Shown here one piece after another: positions 44,901 to 52,137 of a stretch of 64,000 nucleotides of DNA. The DNA comes from Streptomyces sp. DSM 110735. Its GTDB lineage: Bacteria > Actinomycetota > Actinomycetes > Streptomycetales > Streptomycetaceae. Location of the stretch: positions 62,001 through 126,000 of the forward strand of contig NZ_JACYHF010000004.1 of NCBI RefSeq assembly GCF_016482685.1, in the 5' to 3' direction. The position numbers were made by a program, and so were the translations under genes. The notes below the pieces were generated by a model. It was not told where the DNA came from and made no database searches. It saw only the letters and a program-made list of their open reading frames with translations. Position 1 is the stretch's first letter, and the number at the start of each line of letters is the position of its first letter.

Positions 44901-46142
44901 GGTACCGACCACCACCCGCACCTGGAGATCTGCGCAAGTCTCCACCAGCGGAACGATGATGTGATTGACAATGATGCGCGCCTCACCAGCGCTGCTGGCT
45001 TCGTCCAGGGCGTCCACGATCAGTGTGAAGGGACCACCAAGACGGTTCTCCAGACTCGCACGCAGAGCAGGTAGGAGATCAACTACTTGGTTCGGCAACG
45101 GCGCGGAGGCTGCACATGCGATCTCCTGAGCCACCTCCAAAGCTGTCTTTCCCTTGGCGTGCACCGCGCAGGAAATACTCCCCAAAGGCGCCCGCACAGC
45201 CGTGTCATCAGGCGGAAGCGCGGCAGCAACCTCCCGATCGGCAGTGGTGATGATGCGCCCCAGGACAGCGGACTTACCGGAGCCCGGGGCTCCCGTGACC
45301 ACCAGAGCCTGACGGCGTGAGCAGGTACCGGTGATCCATTTAATGATCTCCTGTAGCGCAGCGACACGACCTCGGAAGCGAAAGCCTCGTTCGGCCGCTG
45401 TACTCACGCCTCGGGCACGCGGATGCCAGTGCCGGCCTGCCTCGGGGTCCGTATCGAGGGACCAGCCCCACGAGGTCAAGGCTGTCTCATCACTGGCCTC
45501 CAGAGACCAGTCGATGAGGCGTTGAAGCTCCTGACCGGGCAGCATCTTGTCGATAGCCCGCATGGTGAGGGCACGAGCGTCACCAGTGGCACTGTGCGCC
45601 TGCCCTACCATGCCGACGACCGCCTGGTAGGTCGGTGACCACACAGCCGAACCGCTGTAGCCTCCTTTGACCGGATAGCGGGACGTCAAGGAGTCGAGAC
45701 GCATCCATCCGTATCCGAGCGCTTCACCCACGTTCCCATTCACGGAATTTCCAAGCACTCCGTCGGGGAATCCGAAGGACCACCAGTCTGCACCGACAAG
45801 GTCCTCCGCCAGCGGACTCCGCAACCGCGCAGCCAGACCAGCGGGCACCGAATCGGTCAAATGCAGTACCGCCACATCCTGAATCTCGCGATCGTCACCT
45901 GACGGCAGCGTTACTTCGGCTACTCGTATTCGATGACGCACGGCCTCGTCCGCCTTGGGAAAGGCCACCCAGAGCTCTGAATCCTTGCTCCATGCCGACT
46001 CCACCACATGAGCACAGGTCAACACGCGCGATTCATCGATCAGGAATCCTGACCCGTGCGGTCTGGTGTCTCGTTCGGTCAAGTGAATGGATGTGACCCA
46101 GGTATCACGCCCCGGTCGTCGGCCCGGCGAAACGCTGTTCAT
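41952..46142 (-). CDS. Trypsin-STAND NTPase-WD40 fusion protein (predicted conflict/defence effector)
   Basis: 1396-aa, three-part protein. (1) Trypsin-like domain, about 1-200: H45 in LTCAHVV, D89 in IQDVAVLHL and S163 in VKGGYSGSAVW form an apparently intact triad. (2) STAND-type P-loop NTPase, about 255-700: Walker A VVTGAPGSGKS (near 284-291), Walker B TLIVDALDEAS (374-383), then VVVGTRHRDD and a helical region with FRLFHQALSDSLR. (3) About 14 WD40 repeats, about 750-1396, enough for two seven-bladed propellers (e.g. IRLWDPNTG, LRIWEPEAG, VKVWDPVSG, VRLWDPMTG). ATG 46142 overlaps the upstream Trypco1-like stop as ATGA. Trypsin-STAND proteins with such partners have been predicted to be NTP-dependent conflict systems: sensor repeats, switch NTPase, protease effector. 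Codon use is A/T-richer than its neighbours, suggesting transfer. Confidence 0.9.
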   Translation of the reverse strand: MNSVSPGRRPGRDTWVTSIHLTERDTRPHGSGFLIDESRVLTCAHVVESAWSKDSELWVAFPKADEAVRHRIRVAEVTLPSGDDREIQDVAVLHLTDSVPAGLAARLRSPLAEDLVGADWWSFGFPDGVLGNSVNGNVGEALGYGWMRLDSLTSRYPVKGGYSGSAVWSPTYQAVVGMVGQAHSATGDARALTMRAIDKMLPGQELQRLIDWSLEASDETALTSWGWSLDTDPEAGRHWHPRARGVSTAAERGFRFRGRVAALQEIIKWITGTCSRRQALVVTGAPGSGKSAVLGRIITTADREVAAALPPDDTAVRAPLGSISCAVHAKGKTALEVAQEIACAASAPLPNQVVDLLPALRASLENRLGGPFTLIVDALDEASSAGEARIIVNHIIVPLVETCADLQVRVVVGTRHRDDAGDLLSVFGRSARVVNLDAPDFTSVTDLTAYALATLRLQGDERVDNPYSDILVARPVAERIATLADGNYLVAGLVARAHGMHDECAVEPRGMSFPVTVDSSLRAYLRLLPDVGSLSAENLLIPLAYAEAPGLTTGLWRTALTALFGSAPAESELFAFARSSAANFLVEAAVDGEVDGITFRLFHQALSDSLRTARADVASPVSDERALACAYIAAGAKTGWAAAPSYLLRSLAVHAGRGGVIDQLLAENEYPLYADLRRLVPQARLATTDVGRQRARLLRQTPRALDAPGPERAALFSVTEVQERLGTTYRDSLIAKPYQAVWSTVPPSMETAVLEGHKKEVHALCFLHSGGRGLLASAADDAIRLWDPNTGDTIQTFTTPGWIAALCAVTMGSHTLLAGAGLDGVLRIWEPEAGTVVRALDGHHAPIDQLCVLNVAGRALLASRGRDMRVKVWDPVSGEVVRTFRTRKYDINGMCAVDVEGRPLLALLTGQAGGRSKVRLWDPMTGETVHAISIDSSGSHGFAAVQCDAGLLFATGEPDEDDHVVALWDGLTGRAVQILEGGQGSIFELVDVHIEDRNFVAAGFGEDESGTVMIWDPMTGEETHRLEGHDGWAGALCAVESAGEALIASAGQDCTVRLWDLNNCVDPDQIGESNLWIGSLAALEGDGCTAVASSGRAGLVLVHDVASGRVIGQISSRHASVTSLCAVDISGHACLAIASRGTAGGAIQVWDSTTGGVIRCLEGPGIDTLCALEINGQPCLAFSSRENKVNSVSLWDLSADKVLRGISAEEGLIRGLCALDCDGRRIVAILTGYFGIWPGEFDGAVVSLWDAVDGGIVDSFEVPDASLGSMSALYGDDRTLLAVVRHQDDGEDDMVGTGSVWVFDPANGRRVGERDLHSGWVSAVSPVEYAGRTGMASAGQTERAVRLWVSDDLRQMMEIPVRREVFSVVQVGEYLVFGLDNGGVMTVRLGAGGEAP

Positions 46143-46465
46143 GCGGGAGACGCGAGCTCGTCGGCCCCAGGCTGCGGCTCCCATGTAAGGCTGATCTCGA
46201 AGTTGGCTTCCGTTGCAGCCTTGGCCACAACCCAGTTCGCGCTGCCATTCACTTTGAGACCGAACTTCACCTGGACCTGGTTTGGGTGCAGCTCCGCAAC
46301 TCGACGCAGCACCGTGCGTGCGGCATCGACTGCAGGACCAGCAGCGTCGCGTACGCGCCCGGCGATGTCCTCCACTGCCACTGGCTGCCAGTCGCCGGTC
46401 GGCTCGATCTCAAACCGGACCACCGTCTCATCGTCCAGCGCGTACGACACGAATTGTGACGCCAC
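46139..46465 (-). CDS. Trypsin-co-occurring domain 1 (Trypco1 / CU044_2847-type) protein
   Basis: 108-aa protein from GTG 46465 with a GAGGGGG RBS. The layout is a short beta-rich N-terminus (QFVSYALDDETVVRFEIEP), a central helix (AGPAVDAARTVLRRVAELHP) and the typical VQVKFGLKVNG...TEANFEISLTWEP end. This corresponds to the Trypco1/CU044_2847 family, which recurs beside trypsin-STAND and related proteases in actinobacteria and is thought to be a constant component coupling sensor to effector. Translational coupling (ATGA) to the 1396-aa protein supports a two-component unit. The biochemical role is inference. Confidence 0.85.
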   Translation of the reverse strand: MASQFVSYALDDETVVRFEIEPTGDWQPVAVEDIAGRVRDAAGPAVDAARTVLRRVAELHPNQVQVKFGLKVNGSANWVVAKAATEANFEISLTWEPQPGADELASPA

Positions 46466-46993
46466 CTTGTCCCCCTCGCTTCGCGTTGGGCAAGGATTCT
46501 ACTGCTGTCACTCACTGCTCCAGGTCCCGTCGCCTCTGCGCCCTGTCTCACGCGTCTGCCCGGCATACGGCTCGTCACCACGTGGCCGACCTGCTCAATC
46601 GTCTCTCGTCCGCTCGGACTCGATAACGAGGCTTCCGCGCACTTCCTGCAGAGGTTGCCGTATCTGACAAGGCCACGAGCAGCCGTCACGCACACGCACT
46701 CACGCCGGACGATAGAGGCGGACCGAACCTCCATCTCTCCCTCCGGCTACGCATTCCTTGTTCCAGCCTCCATTGCCCAGGACCGAGCTGTTTCGAGCCA
46801 CTAACGCGGACCGACCCGGTAGAAGCGAACGGAGGCATGGCGGCGGCTGCAGGGCCCAGACGGGATCACAATTCCGGTTGGCTGCGACCCTGTTCGGTGA
46901 TCCGGACCACTGAGTGCGAGCGAAGCGAGCAGTACAGCGCTTAAGGCTCTGCGGACCGTGGAGCGATCCCCGTACACCCCCGCCAGTACTACG
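46466..46993. other. 528-bp gene-free stretch upstream of the cassette
   Basis: No frame in this stretch has convincing codon usage or an RBS. It must contain the promoter of the Trypco1-STAND operon, but I cannot pick one out confidently. Base composition is mixed, between the cassette and the normal chromosome. A short palindromic run, GCGAGCGAAGCGAGC, lies near 46918-46930. No integrase, transposase or tRNA was found. Confidence 0.5.
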
Positions 46994-47016
46994 GTTCGAG
47001 CTGTCCTACGACATGT
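46994..47016 (+). repeat. Degenerate glnA 3'-end copy (candidate attachment-like site, right)
   Basis: GTTCGAGCTGT, then CCTACGACATGT, matches the last codons of glnA (41826-41848) at 21 of 23 positions and would encode FELSYDM followed by TGA, against FELYYDV in glnA. It is 5.1 kb from glnA and is followed, like glnA, by a strong hairpin. It brackets the lower-GC cassette. Confidence 0.6.
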
Positions 47017-47039
47017 GACTGTTGCCTGACAGCGCCATT

Positions 47040-47081
47040 GGGAGTGCCCCCGGCTCCGTGTACGGAGCCGGGGGCACTCCC
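47040..47081. terminator. Very strong bidirectional hairpin
   Basis: A perfect 20-bp stem begins GGGAGTGCCCCCGGCTCCGT with GT at the centre. It lies 24 bp beyond the degenerate glnA tail and 22 bp before the 3' end of the minus-strand ALF-repeat gene, so it can terminate both directions. Confidence 0.85.
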
Positions 47082-47102
47082 CTAGCCGCTCGATGCTTCT
47101 CG

Positions 47103-47702
47103 TCAGACCTCGTACCGGCCGACTTCGAGGAAGTGGCGCAGAGCCGCCGGGGAGCCGTCCTCCAGGGCGGCGGTCGCGGCGGCACGCAGGGCGTCGCTGG
47201 TAGTGGGGTCGGCGAGGATCGTGAAGATGGCGACGCGGTCGTCCTCGGCCTGGGCGAGGACGTAACCGGACTCCAGCCAGGCGCGGATCTCGGCGGGGTC
47301 GTTGCGGTCGAGCAGCTCGTTGACCTCGCGCTTCACCCGCTTGCCGCTGTCGGGGTCGCCGAGCAGACGGACGAGCGCCACCCGGTCGTCCTCGGCCTGG
47401 GCCAGCGGGTAGCCGGTCTCCAGCCAGGCGCGCATCTCGTCCACGGTCCCGCTGTCGAGCAGCGCGTTGGCCTCCTGCTTCACGCGCCTGCCGCTGTCCG
47501 GGTCGGCCAGGATGCGCAGGATCGCGATCCGCAGGTCGTCCACGTCCATGTCGTCGTACGGCGACCCGGCGTCGGCGGCGACAGTCACCGCGGGAGCGGT
47601 CGCGGGCGCGGAGGCACCGGCCGCGAAGGAGGGCGTCGCGAACAGCAACGCCGGAGCCATCGCCCCGGCAGCCACAGCGAGCGTCACACGGGTCAGCCTC
47701 AC
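47103..47702 (-). CDS. Secreted ALF-repeat protein
   Basis: About 199-aa exported protein. The signal peptide is RLTRVTLAVAAGAMAPALLFATPSFA (split here as a basic start, hydrophobic core and a FA-AG cleavage region near 30). Three about 40-residue helical repeats follow, with the shared pattern ADPDSG+RVK+EANALLD...E+RAWLETGYPLAQAEDDRVA, the ALF type (short repeats of unknown function common in Streptomyces). GTG 47702 is favoured by the GAGGTGG RBS; GTG 47714 is an alternative. It probably acts outside the cell; the ligand is unknown. Confidence 0.82.
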   Translation of the reverse strand: MRLTRVTLAVAAGAMAPALLFATPSFAAGASAPATAPAVTVAADAGSPYDDMDVDDLRIAILRILADPDSGRRVKQEANALLDSGTVDEMRAWLETGYPLAQAEDDRVALVRLLGDPDSGKRVKREVNELLDRNDPAEIRAWLESGYVLAQAEDDRVAIFTILADPTTSDALRAAATAALEDGSPAALRHFLEVGRYEV

Positions 47703-47855
47703 GGGATCAACCACCTCTAGTCGTAGTCGCGACCTGGTACAGCGGGGTGATGATGCCAGGCGGGGCGGCGAAGATCATTGCCTGAACCATGCAGTCTTCG
47801 GGGCATCGCGTTGCCGTTACCGGGCCCGGCAATGACTCTGGGAGGCCGCGACCGC

Positions 47856-48815
47856 TCAGTCGTCCGACGGCTCCGGTATCCGCCAGGTGATCTGGAACCG
47901 CTCGGCGTCGGTACGGCGGTGGGAGCCCACGGGGCTGATCTGCTTGATCAAGTACCCGAAGACCATGTGCTGCGCGTCTTCGGAGACCTCGTCCCAGGTG
48001 TCGGGAGTCACGATCATCACCTCACGCATGAGGCTCATGTCCGCCTCGAACTCAAGCATCTCGGCACGTTCGTCCCGGCTCATCGTCTCGTCGGCATGCA
48101 TCGCTCGAATCGACTCCGCGAGAAGGTTGGGTTCGCGGCTGAGGCGACGACGGATCTCCTGACAGCCGTACCGGAATACCGCGATGGCCTCCATCACTTC
48201 CCGGTCGGGGTTCTGGTAGCCGTACGGCGCGCCCGCCTCGGCCCCTACGTAGTCGCCCTTCAGCGTGTGCAGGAGGACACGCAAGGCGTGTTCGGCGCCC
48301 TGTTCCTCGATCAACCTCATCATCACGTGGACCCAGTCGTCCTCGGACACCACCGGCTCATGAGGAACCGCGAGCGACGGATCGATCTCGATGGCGGTGA
48401 AGGGGTTGACCAGCATCCCCATGACCAGCTCCGGGGTCCACTCGCCATCCTCGCCTCCCCAGCCGCTGTGGAGGATCTCCCGGAACGACTTCAACGAACC
48501 GGCTTCACCTTCGCTTATCGCCCGCCACAAGGGGAGGAAGCGGGCCACCTCGGAGTCCGCGTCCCGAGGTGGGCTGCACAACCCGGCCAGAACGACGACG
48601 ATGTCACGGACCGTTTCCCAACGTGGCACGCGTATCCCGTTGAGGGCGGAGCGCACACTCTCGTGACTGGCATCCGACAGCCGGTCGTCACGGCTGCGGA
48701 TGAGCGTGCTCACCTTGCGAAAGCTCACGCGCCCCGCCGCGCGGTACAACTCACCAAGAGCATCGACCAATTCCTTGTGCGCGCCGGTCGGCTGGGGCGA
48801 GATGGGCACAGCCAC
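47856..48815 (-). CDS. HTH-domain protein of unknown function
   Basis: 319-aa cytoplasmic protein. The first 75 residues (KELVDALGELYRAAGRVSFRKVSTLI..., then SHESVRSALNGIRVPRWETVRDIVVVLAGLC) look like the atypical N-terminal HTH carried by many Streptomyces regulatory or repeat proteins. The remaining 240 residues are helical and acidic without a recognisable catalytic motif. GTG 48815 has an AGGAGG RBS 7 bp upstream. It is divergent from the 465-aa zinc-ribbon gene, with 181 bp between them. A regulator of that neighbour is a reasonable guess, no more. Confidence 0.72.
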   Translation of the reverse strand: MAVPISPQPTGAHKELVDALGELYRAAGRVSFRKVSTLIRSRDDRLSDASHESVRSALNGIRVPRWETVRDIVVVLAGLCSPPRDADSEVARFLPLWRAISEGEAGSLKSFREILHSGWGGEDGEWTPELVMGMLVNPFTAIEIDPSLAVPHEPVVSEDDWVHVMMRLIEEQGAEHALRVLLHTLKGDYVGAEAGAPYGYQNPDREVMEAIAVFRYGCQEIRRRLSREPNLLAESIRAMHADETMSRDERAEMLEFEADMSLMREVMIVTPDTWDEVSEDAQHMVFGYLIKQISPVGSHRRTDAERFQITWRIPEPSDD

Positions 48816-48889
48816 GTGTGTTCCTCCTGAACCAGGTGTCAAGTTTCGTCGGCAGCAGAGGGGCCGTGACGGGAGCCGAGTCAGCTTTC

Positions 48890-48900
48890 GTCAAGTTGAC
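48890..48900. promoter_or_regulatory. Short inverted repeat in a divergent promoter region
   Basis: GTCAA-G-TTGAC is perfectly symmetric, and the half-sequence GTCAAGTT also occurs at 48838. It lies between the HTH gene and the 465-aa gene and could be an operator. Confidence 0.35.
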
Positions 48901-48996
48901 GGCGCCACCCGCCAAACCGTGACTCGCGGTCAACCGGCCAGGTCTGCATGGAGAAGACGCTGTCGGACAGCGCCTTCGTCCAAGGAGTTGCCACAC

Positions 48997-50394
48997 ATGC
49001 ACATCCCTGCGTACGCCTACGCCACCATACGAGCCGCCCTGCCCACCGTGCCCACGTCGCGCCAAGTGGGAGCCCTGGAGTGCTGCCTGTGCTACGAGCC
49101 GTTCGGCAAGGACCTCGGTCCCGTGCCCCTCGGCCCGACCCCGACGTCCGGGCTGTTCGGATGTCACCCCTGCCTGAGTCGGTTGATAAGGACTGCGCGC
49201 CGCTCTCGCGATGCCCGACTGCTCCGGGACGCCGAGCGGGCCAGAGCCGAAGCAGCCCTGTGGGACGCACAGTGCGAGCGGTACCTGGCCGAGATCGCCA
49301 GCGTCCGCGAGGCGGCTGAAGCCGTCACCCGGCTCGCGGAGGAAGGCACTGTGGAACCCCTTCAAGCCGCTTGGCTCCATGTGTCATTGGAGTCGGCGTA
49401 CGCCTGGGTCGCGGAGGACATCCCCAAGCCTCCGGCGTCCGTCGACGCCGAGGACGACCCCTTGCGCGACGCGGACTTCCGGCTCCATCTGGAGATGATC
49501 TCCGCACGAGAGGCGATCGCCGACCGGCTGGCGTATCACCTCATCAACGAGGCCACCCCCGTACAACCGGAACTCTGCGTGGAACTCGATTGTCCCGACG
49601 ACTGCTCCGGGCGGCACGAGACGGAGCACATCGACTGTGGACCCGACGCTGTCTTCGAGGACCTTGCCAAGCACGGGATCGAGATCGAGCGCCGCGCGGA
49701 GGACCGGACCCATGTCAGCCGGACAACGGCAGAGCAGTCGACGCGCACCATCGATGATGAGGACCTGATCGCCGTGCTGACGCACTGTGGCGTGGACGCC
49801 GACGACACCGAGCTGCTCGTCAGCGCGGCAGCGGTCGGGCTCGTCGCCGTTGCCTGGCGGGATGGGCCGTTGGAAACGATCCGTGAGGCAGGCAGCGGCC
49901 CGAGCGACGGCGAGATGATCGCGCAGAGCGTCGACCTCTATCGCCGGGCTCGGAAAGCGCTGTTCGCCGCTCAAGAGGGCAGCCCCGAGGCATTGCTCGC
50001 CTTCCAGGCCGTCGCTTCGGACCTAGTTCTCCCTTGGGCAGGTGGTTCCAGCTTCACTTTGCAGGGCTGCGGGCAGCCCACAGAGGAGTTCGTGCGGAAC
50101 GTCGACAACCGCGTCTGGTTCACCTCGCAAGTCATGCGCGAACAGGGTTGGCGAGTAGGCGTGTTGCACAGAGCCGCCACTGCCGCGCTGATGGACCCCG
50201 ACCAGTTCGGTATGCCGGGCTGGAGCGAAGTCGTGGCCTCCGTCATGCAGCGGCTCGCGGAGTTAGACCGGTCGGACGCTCCCGACGCCCTGACCGAACT
50301 GCCAGCTGTGGAATCCGCGTTGCGGGAGGCACCGGACCGGCTGGGCGTGGCCGCCCTCGACTGGCTGGCCGACCACTCGCTGCTCGGGTTGTGA
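48997..50394 (+). CDS. Hypothetical protein with N-terminal zinc-ribbon-like cysteines (465 aa)
   Basis: The protein is not recognised. Visible: C29/C30-x-C32 and C56-x2-C59 (ECCLCYEPFGKDLG...FGCHPCL) suggest a small zinc ribbon. An Arg/Ala-rich helix (RRSRDARLLRDAERARAEAALWDAQ) follows, then a second Cys/His cluster (CVELDCPDDCSGRHETEHIDC) near residue 200, and a helical acidic C-terminal half. ATG 48997 has an AAGGAG RBS. It is followed, with overlap or a 14-bp gap depending on the start, by a small membrane protein, suggesting an operon. Confidence 0.75.
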   Translation: MHIPAYAYATIRAALPTVPTSRQVGALECCLCYEPFGKDLGPVPLGPTPTSGLFGCHPCLSRLIRTARRSRDARLLRDAERARAEAALWDAQCERYLAEIASVREAAEAVTRLAEEGTVEPLQAAWLHVSLESAYAWVAEDIPKPPASVDAEDDPLRDADFRLHLEMISAREAIADRLAYHLINEATPVQPELCVELDCPDDCSGRHETEHIDCGPDAVFEDLAKHGIEIERRAEDRTHVSRTTAEQSTRTIDDEDLIAVLTHCGVDADDTELLVSAAAVGLVAVAWRDGPLETIREAGSGPSDGEMIAQSVDLYRRARKALFAAQEGSPEALLAFQAVASDLVLPWAGGSSFTLQGCGQPTEEFVRNVDNRVWFTSQVMREQGWRVGVLHRAATAALMDPDQFGMPGWSEVVASVMQRLAELDRSDAPDALTELPAVESALREAPDRLGVAALDWLADHSLLGL

Positions 50395-50408
50395 GGGCGG
50401 GTCGCGCG

Positions 50409-50588
50409 ATGGGGTGGGACGACATCACGCTGGCCATCCTCGCCGCGTTCGGGTGCGTCACCGTGTTGCTGACGCAGATCGACGACGTACTGGGCAGATT
50501 GCCGCGGATCATCCGGGCTTGGCGACGGGTGCGCCAGGAGTTGGCGGGTCGTGCGGAGGAAGCCGACGACGGGGACGACCGAAGCTGA
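50409..50588 (+). CDS. Small single-TM membrane protein (59 aa)
   Basis: MGWDDITLAILAAFGCVTVLLTQIDDVLG... has one hydrophobic helix (ITLAILAAFGCVTVLL) and a basic then acidic C-terminal tail (RRVRQELAGRAEEADDGDDRS), giving a likely N-out/C-in anchor. GAGGGCGG lies 8 bp before this ATG. A GTG at 50391 overlapping the upstream TGA (GTGA) is an alternative start. It is placed directly after the 465-aa zinc-ribbon gene and may tether it. Function unknown. Confidence 0.65.
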   Translation: MGWDDITLAILAAFGCVTVLLTQIDDVLGRLPRIIRAWRRVRQELAGRAEEADDGDDRS

Positions 50589-50645
50589 CGGCAGACTGCA
50601 CCGCAGAAGTCCAGGCAGGACAGCGCGGAGTAAAGGGGGACATGC

Positions 50646-51998
50646 ATGCGGGTGGGGATCGCAGAAGCTCGGCGGCTGTTCGAAGTCGGCGGGCCGAGGG
50701 ACTGGCTGGAGTGGGACCAGCGGGTGCGCGTCGAGGGGTGGTATCTGCCGGGTGACTACGGGTCCGGGTTCCGGGTGCTGGCCGCGTTGGAGTCGGGTGA
50801 GGCGCTGGGCGACGAAGAGCTCGCGGTCGCGCTCTGTCATCGGTACGGGCGGGTCCGGCGGAGGGCGTTGGAGCGGGTCGTAGGGCGGCCCGCGTTGCTT
50901 CCGCTGGTGGTGGTGCGGTGTGGCGACTGGGCCGGGCCGGTGCGGGAGCGGGCGCGGGAGGTGCTCGTGGAGGCGCTGGACGCGGAGGCGGCGGTACGGC
51001 TCGCGCCGTTGATCCTGCGGCTGGCCGACCGGCAGCGCGGTGGCTTCGCCCTCGGGTTGCTCGATCGGGTGCTGCGCGGGGAGGGGACGGGGACGCTGCT
51101 GGAGTCCGGTGACCGTCCGACGCGCCGGTTCGCGTACCGGCTGGCCATGGAGGAGGGGCTTCTCTCGCCTGCCGGGCTGGCGCGGGCTGCCGCCCACGAC
51201 GACGACGCCGTCGTACAGGGGCTGTGCGCGGACGCGGCGCTGGCCGCCCCGGCGGACGCGGAGGTGGTGGACGTCCTGCTCGGCGCCCGCACGCCCCGTG
51301 TCCGCGCCGCCGGGGTCACCGGGCTGCGGCGGCTGGGTCGCGGGGAGCGGGCCGAGGAGTTCCTCGCGGACCGGTCGGGGCTGGTGCGGGCCTGTGCGCG
51401 GTATGTCGTACGGCAGCTCGGGGGCGACCCGCTGTCCTGGTACCGGGCGCGCTGCGCGGAGCCGGCTCCGCCGCCCGGCGCCGTGATCGGGCTCGCGGAG
51501 TGCGGGGAGCGGGCGGACGCCGGGCTGTTGTGGCCGCTGCTGGACCATCCGGAGGCGCGGGTACGCGCGCGGGCCGTGGCCGGGCTGCGGGTGCTGGACG
51601 TGACGGACGTACCGCGGATGCGGCGGCTCCTGGACGATCCGGCACCCGGCGTGGCCGGCGCGGCCACGCTCGCGCTGCTGCCGTCGGCCGGTGCGCTGCC
51701 CGAGGAGTGGCTGCTGGAGCGGCTGGGCGCGGACCGTCCCCGGTGGGAGCGGGTGTCGGCGTGGCGGCTGCTGGAGGCGCACGGTGGGGTGGCCCGGCTG
51801 CGGGCGGCGGTGGCACTGCTGGAGGACGGGGACGTACGGCTGCGGGCGCGGGCCGAGCCGGTCGTACGGCGGGGGATCCGGTGGGGGACGTACTGGCCGG
51901 GGATGTCCGGCCGGTCGGTGGCGGAGGCAGCCGGGCTGCTGGAGCGGGGGCGGCTGATCCTGGACGCGGCGGCCCGACGGCAGGACACCCCGGCCTGA
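50646..51998 (+). CDS. HEAT-repeat protein
   Basis: 450-aa protein made almost wholly of helical repeats: YGRVRRRALERVV, WAGPVRERAREVLVEALD, RTPRVRAAGVTGLRRLG, RSGLVRACARYVVRQLG, HPEARVRARAVAGLRVLD and DPAPGVAGAATLALLP are HEAT/PBS-type units. There is no signal peptide. Such proteins are scaffolds or protein-binding modules. The start is the second of two overlapping ATGs after an AAAGGGGG RBS. The partner is unknown. Confidence 0.82.
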   Translation: MRVGIAEARRLFEVGGPRDWLEWDQRVRVEGWYLPGDYGSGFRVLAALESGEALGDEELAVALCHRYGRVRRRALERVVGRPALLPLVVVRCGDWAGPVRERAREVLVEALDAEAAVRLAPLILRLADRQRGGFALGLLDRVLRGEGTGTLLESGDRPTRRFAYRLAMEEGLLSPAGLARAAAHDDDAVVQGLCADAALAAPADAEVVDVLLGARTPRVRAAGVTGLRRLGRGERAEEFLADRSGLVRACARYVVRQLGGDPLSWYRARCAEPAPPPGAVIGLAECGERADAGLLWPLLDHPEARVRARAVAGLRVLDVTDVPRMRRLLDDPAPGVAGAATLALLPSAGALPEEWLLERLGADRPRWERVSAWRLLEAHGGVARLRAAVALLEDGDVRLRARAEPVVRRGIRWGTYWPGMSGRSVAEAAGLLERGRLILDAAARRQDTPA

Positions 51999-52137
51999 CG
52001 GCAGTACGGCCCTCGCCTGACGGCAGCGCGCCCCCGCCCGACGGCTTTGCCCGTTCCGGGTCGTATCGCGGCTCCCCCATGGCCCGCCCCGGGTGCACAC
52101 TGGACAGCACAGGGCGCTGAGTGCGGGGTGATGCGAG

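Noticed and set aside
41952..46465. CRISPR array or restriction-modification genes in the lower-GC block
   Set aside because: No regularly spaced repeats, nuclease or DNA methyltransferase motifs; the block is one protein pair.
46466..47100. Integrase or excisionase gene near the second glnA tail
   Set aside because: No frame with tyrosine- or serine-recombinase motifs was found in the stretch.
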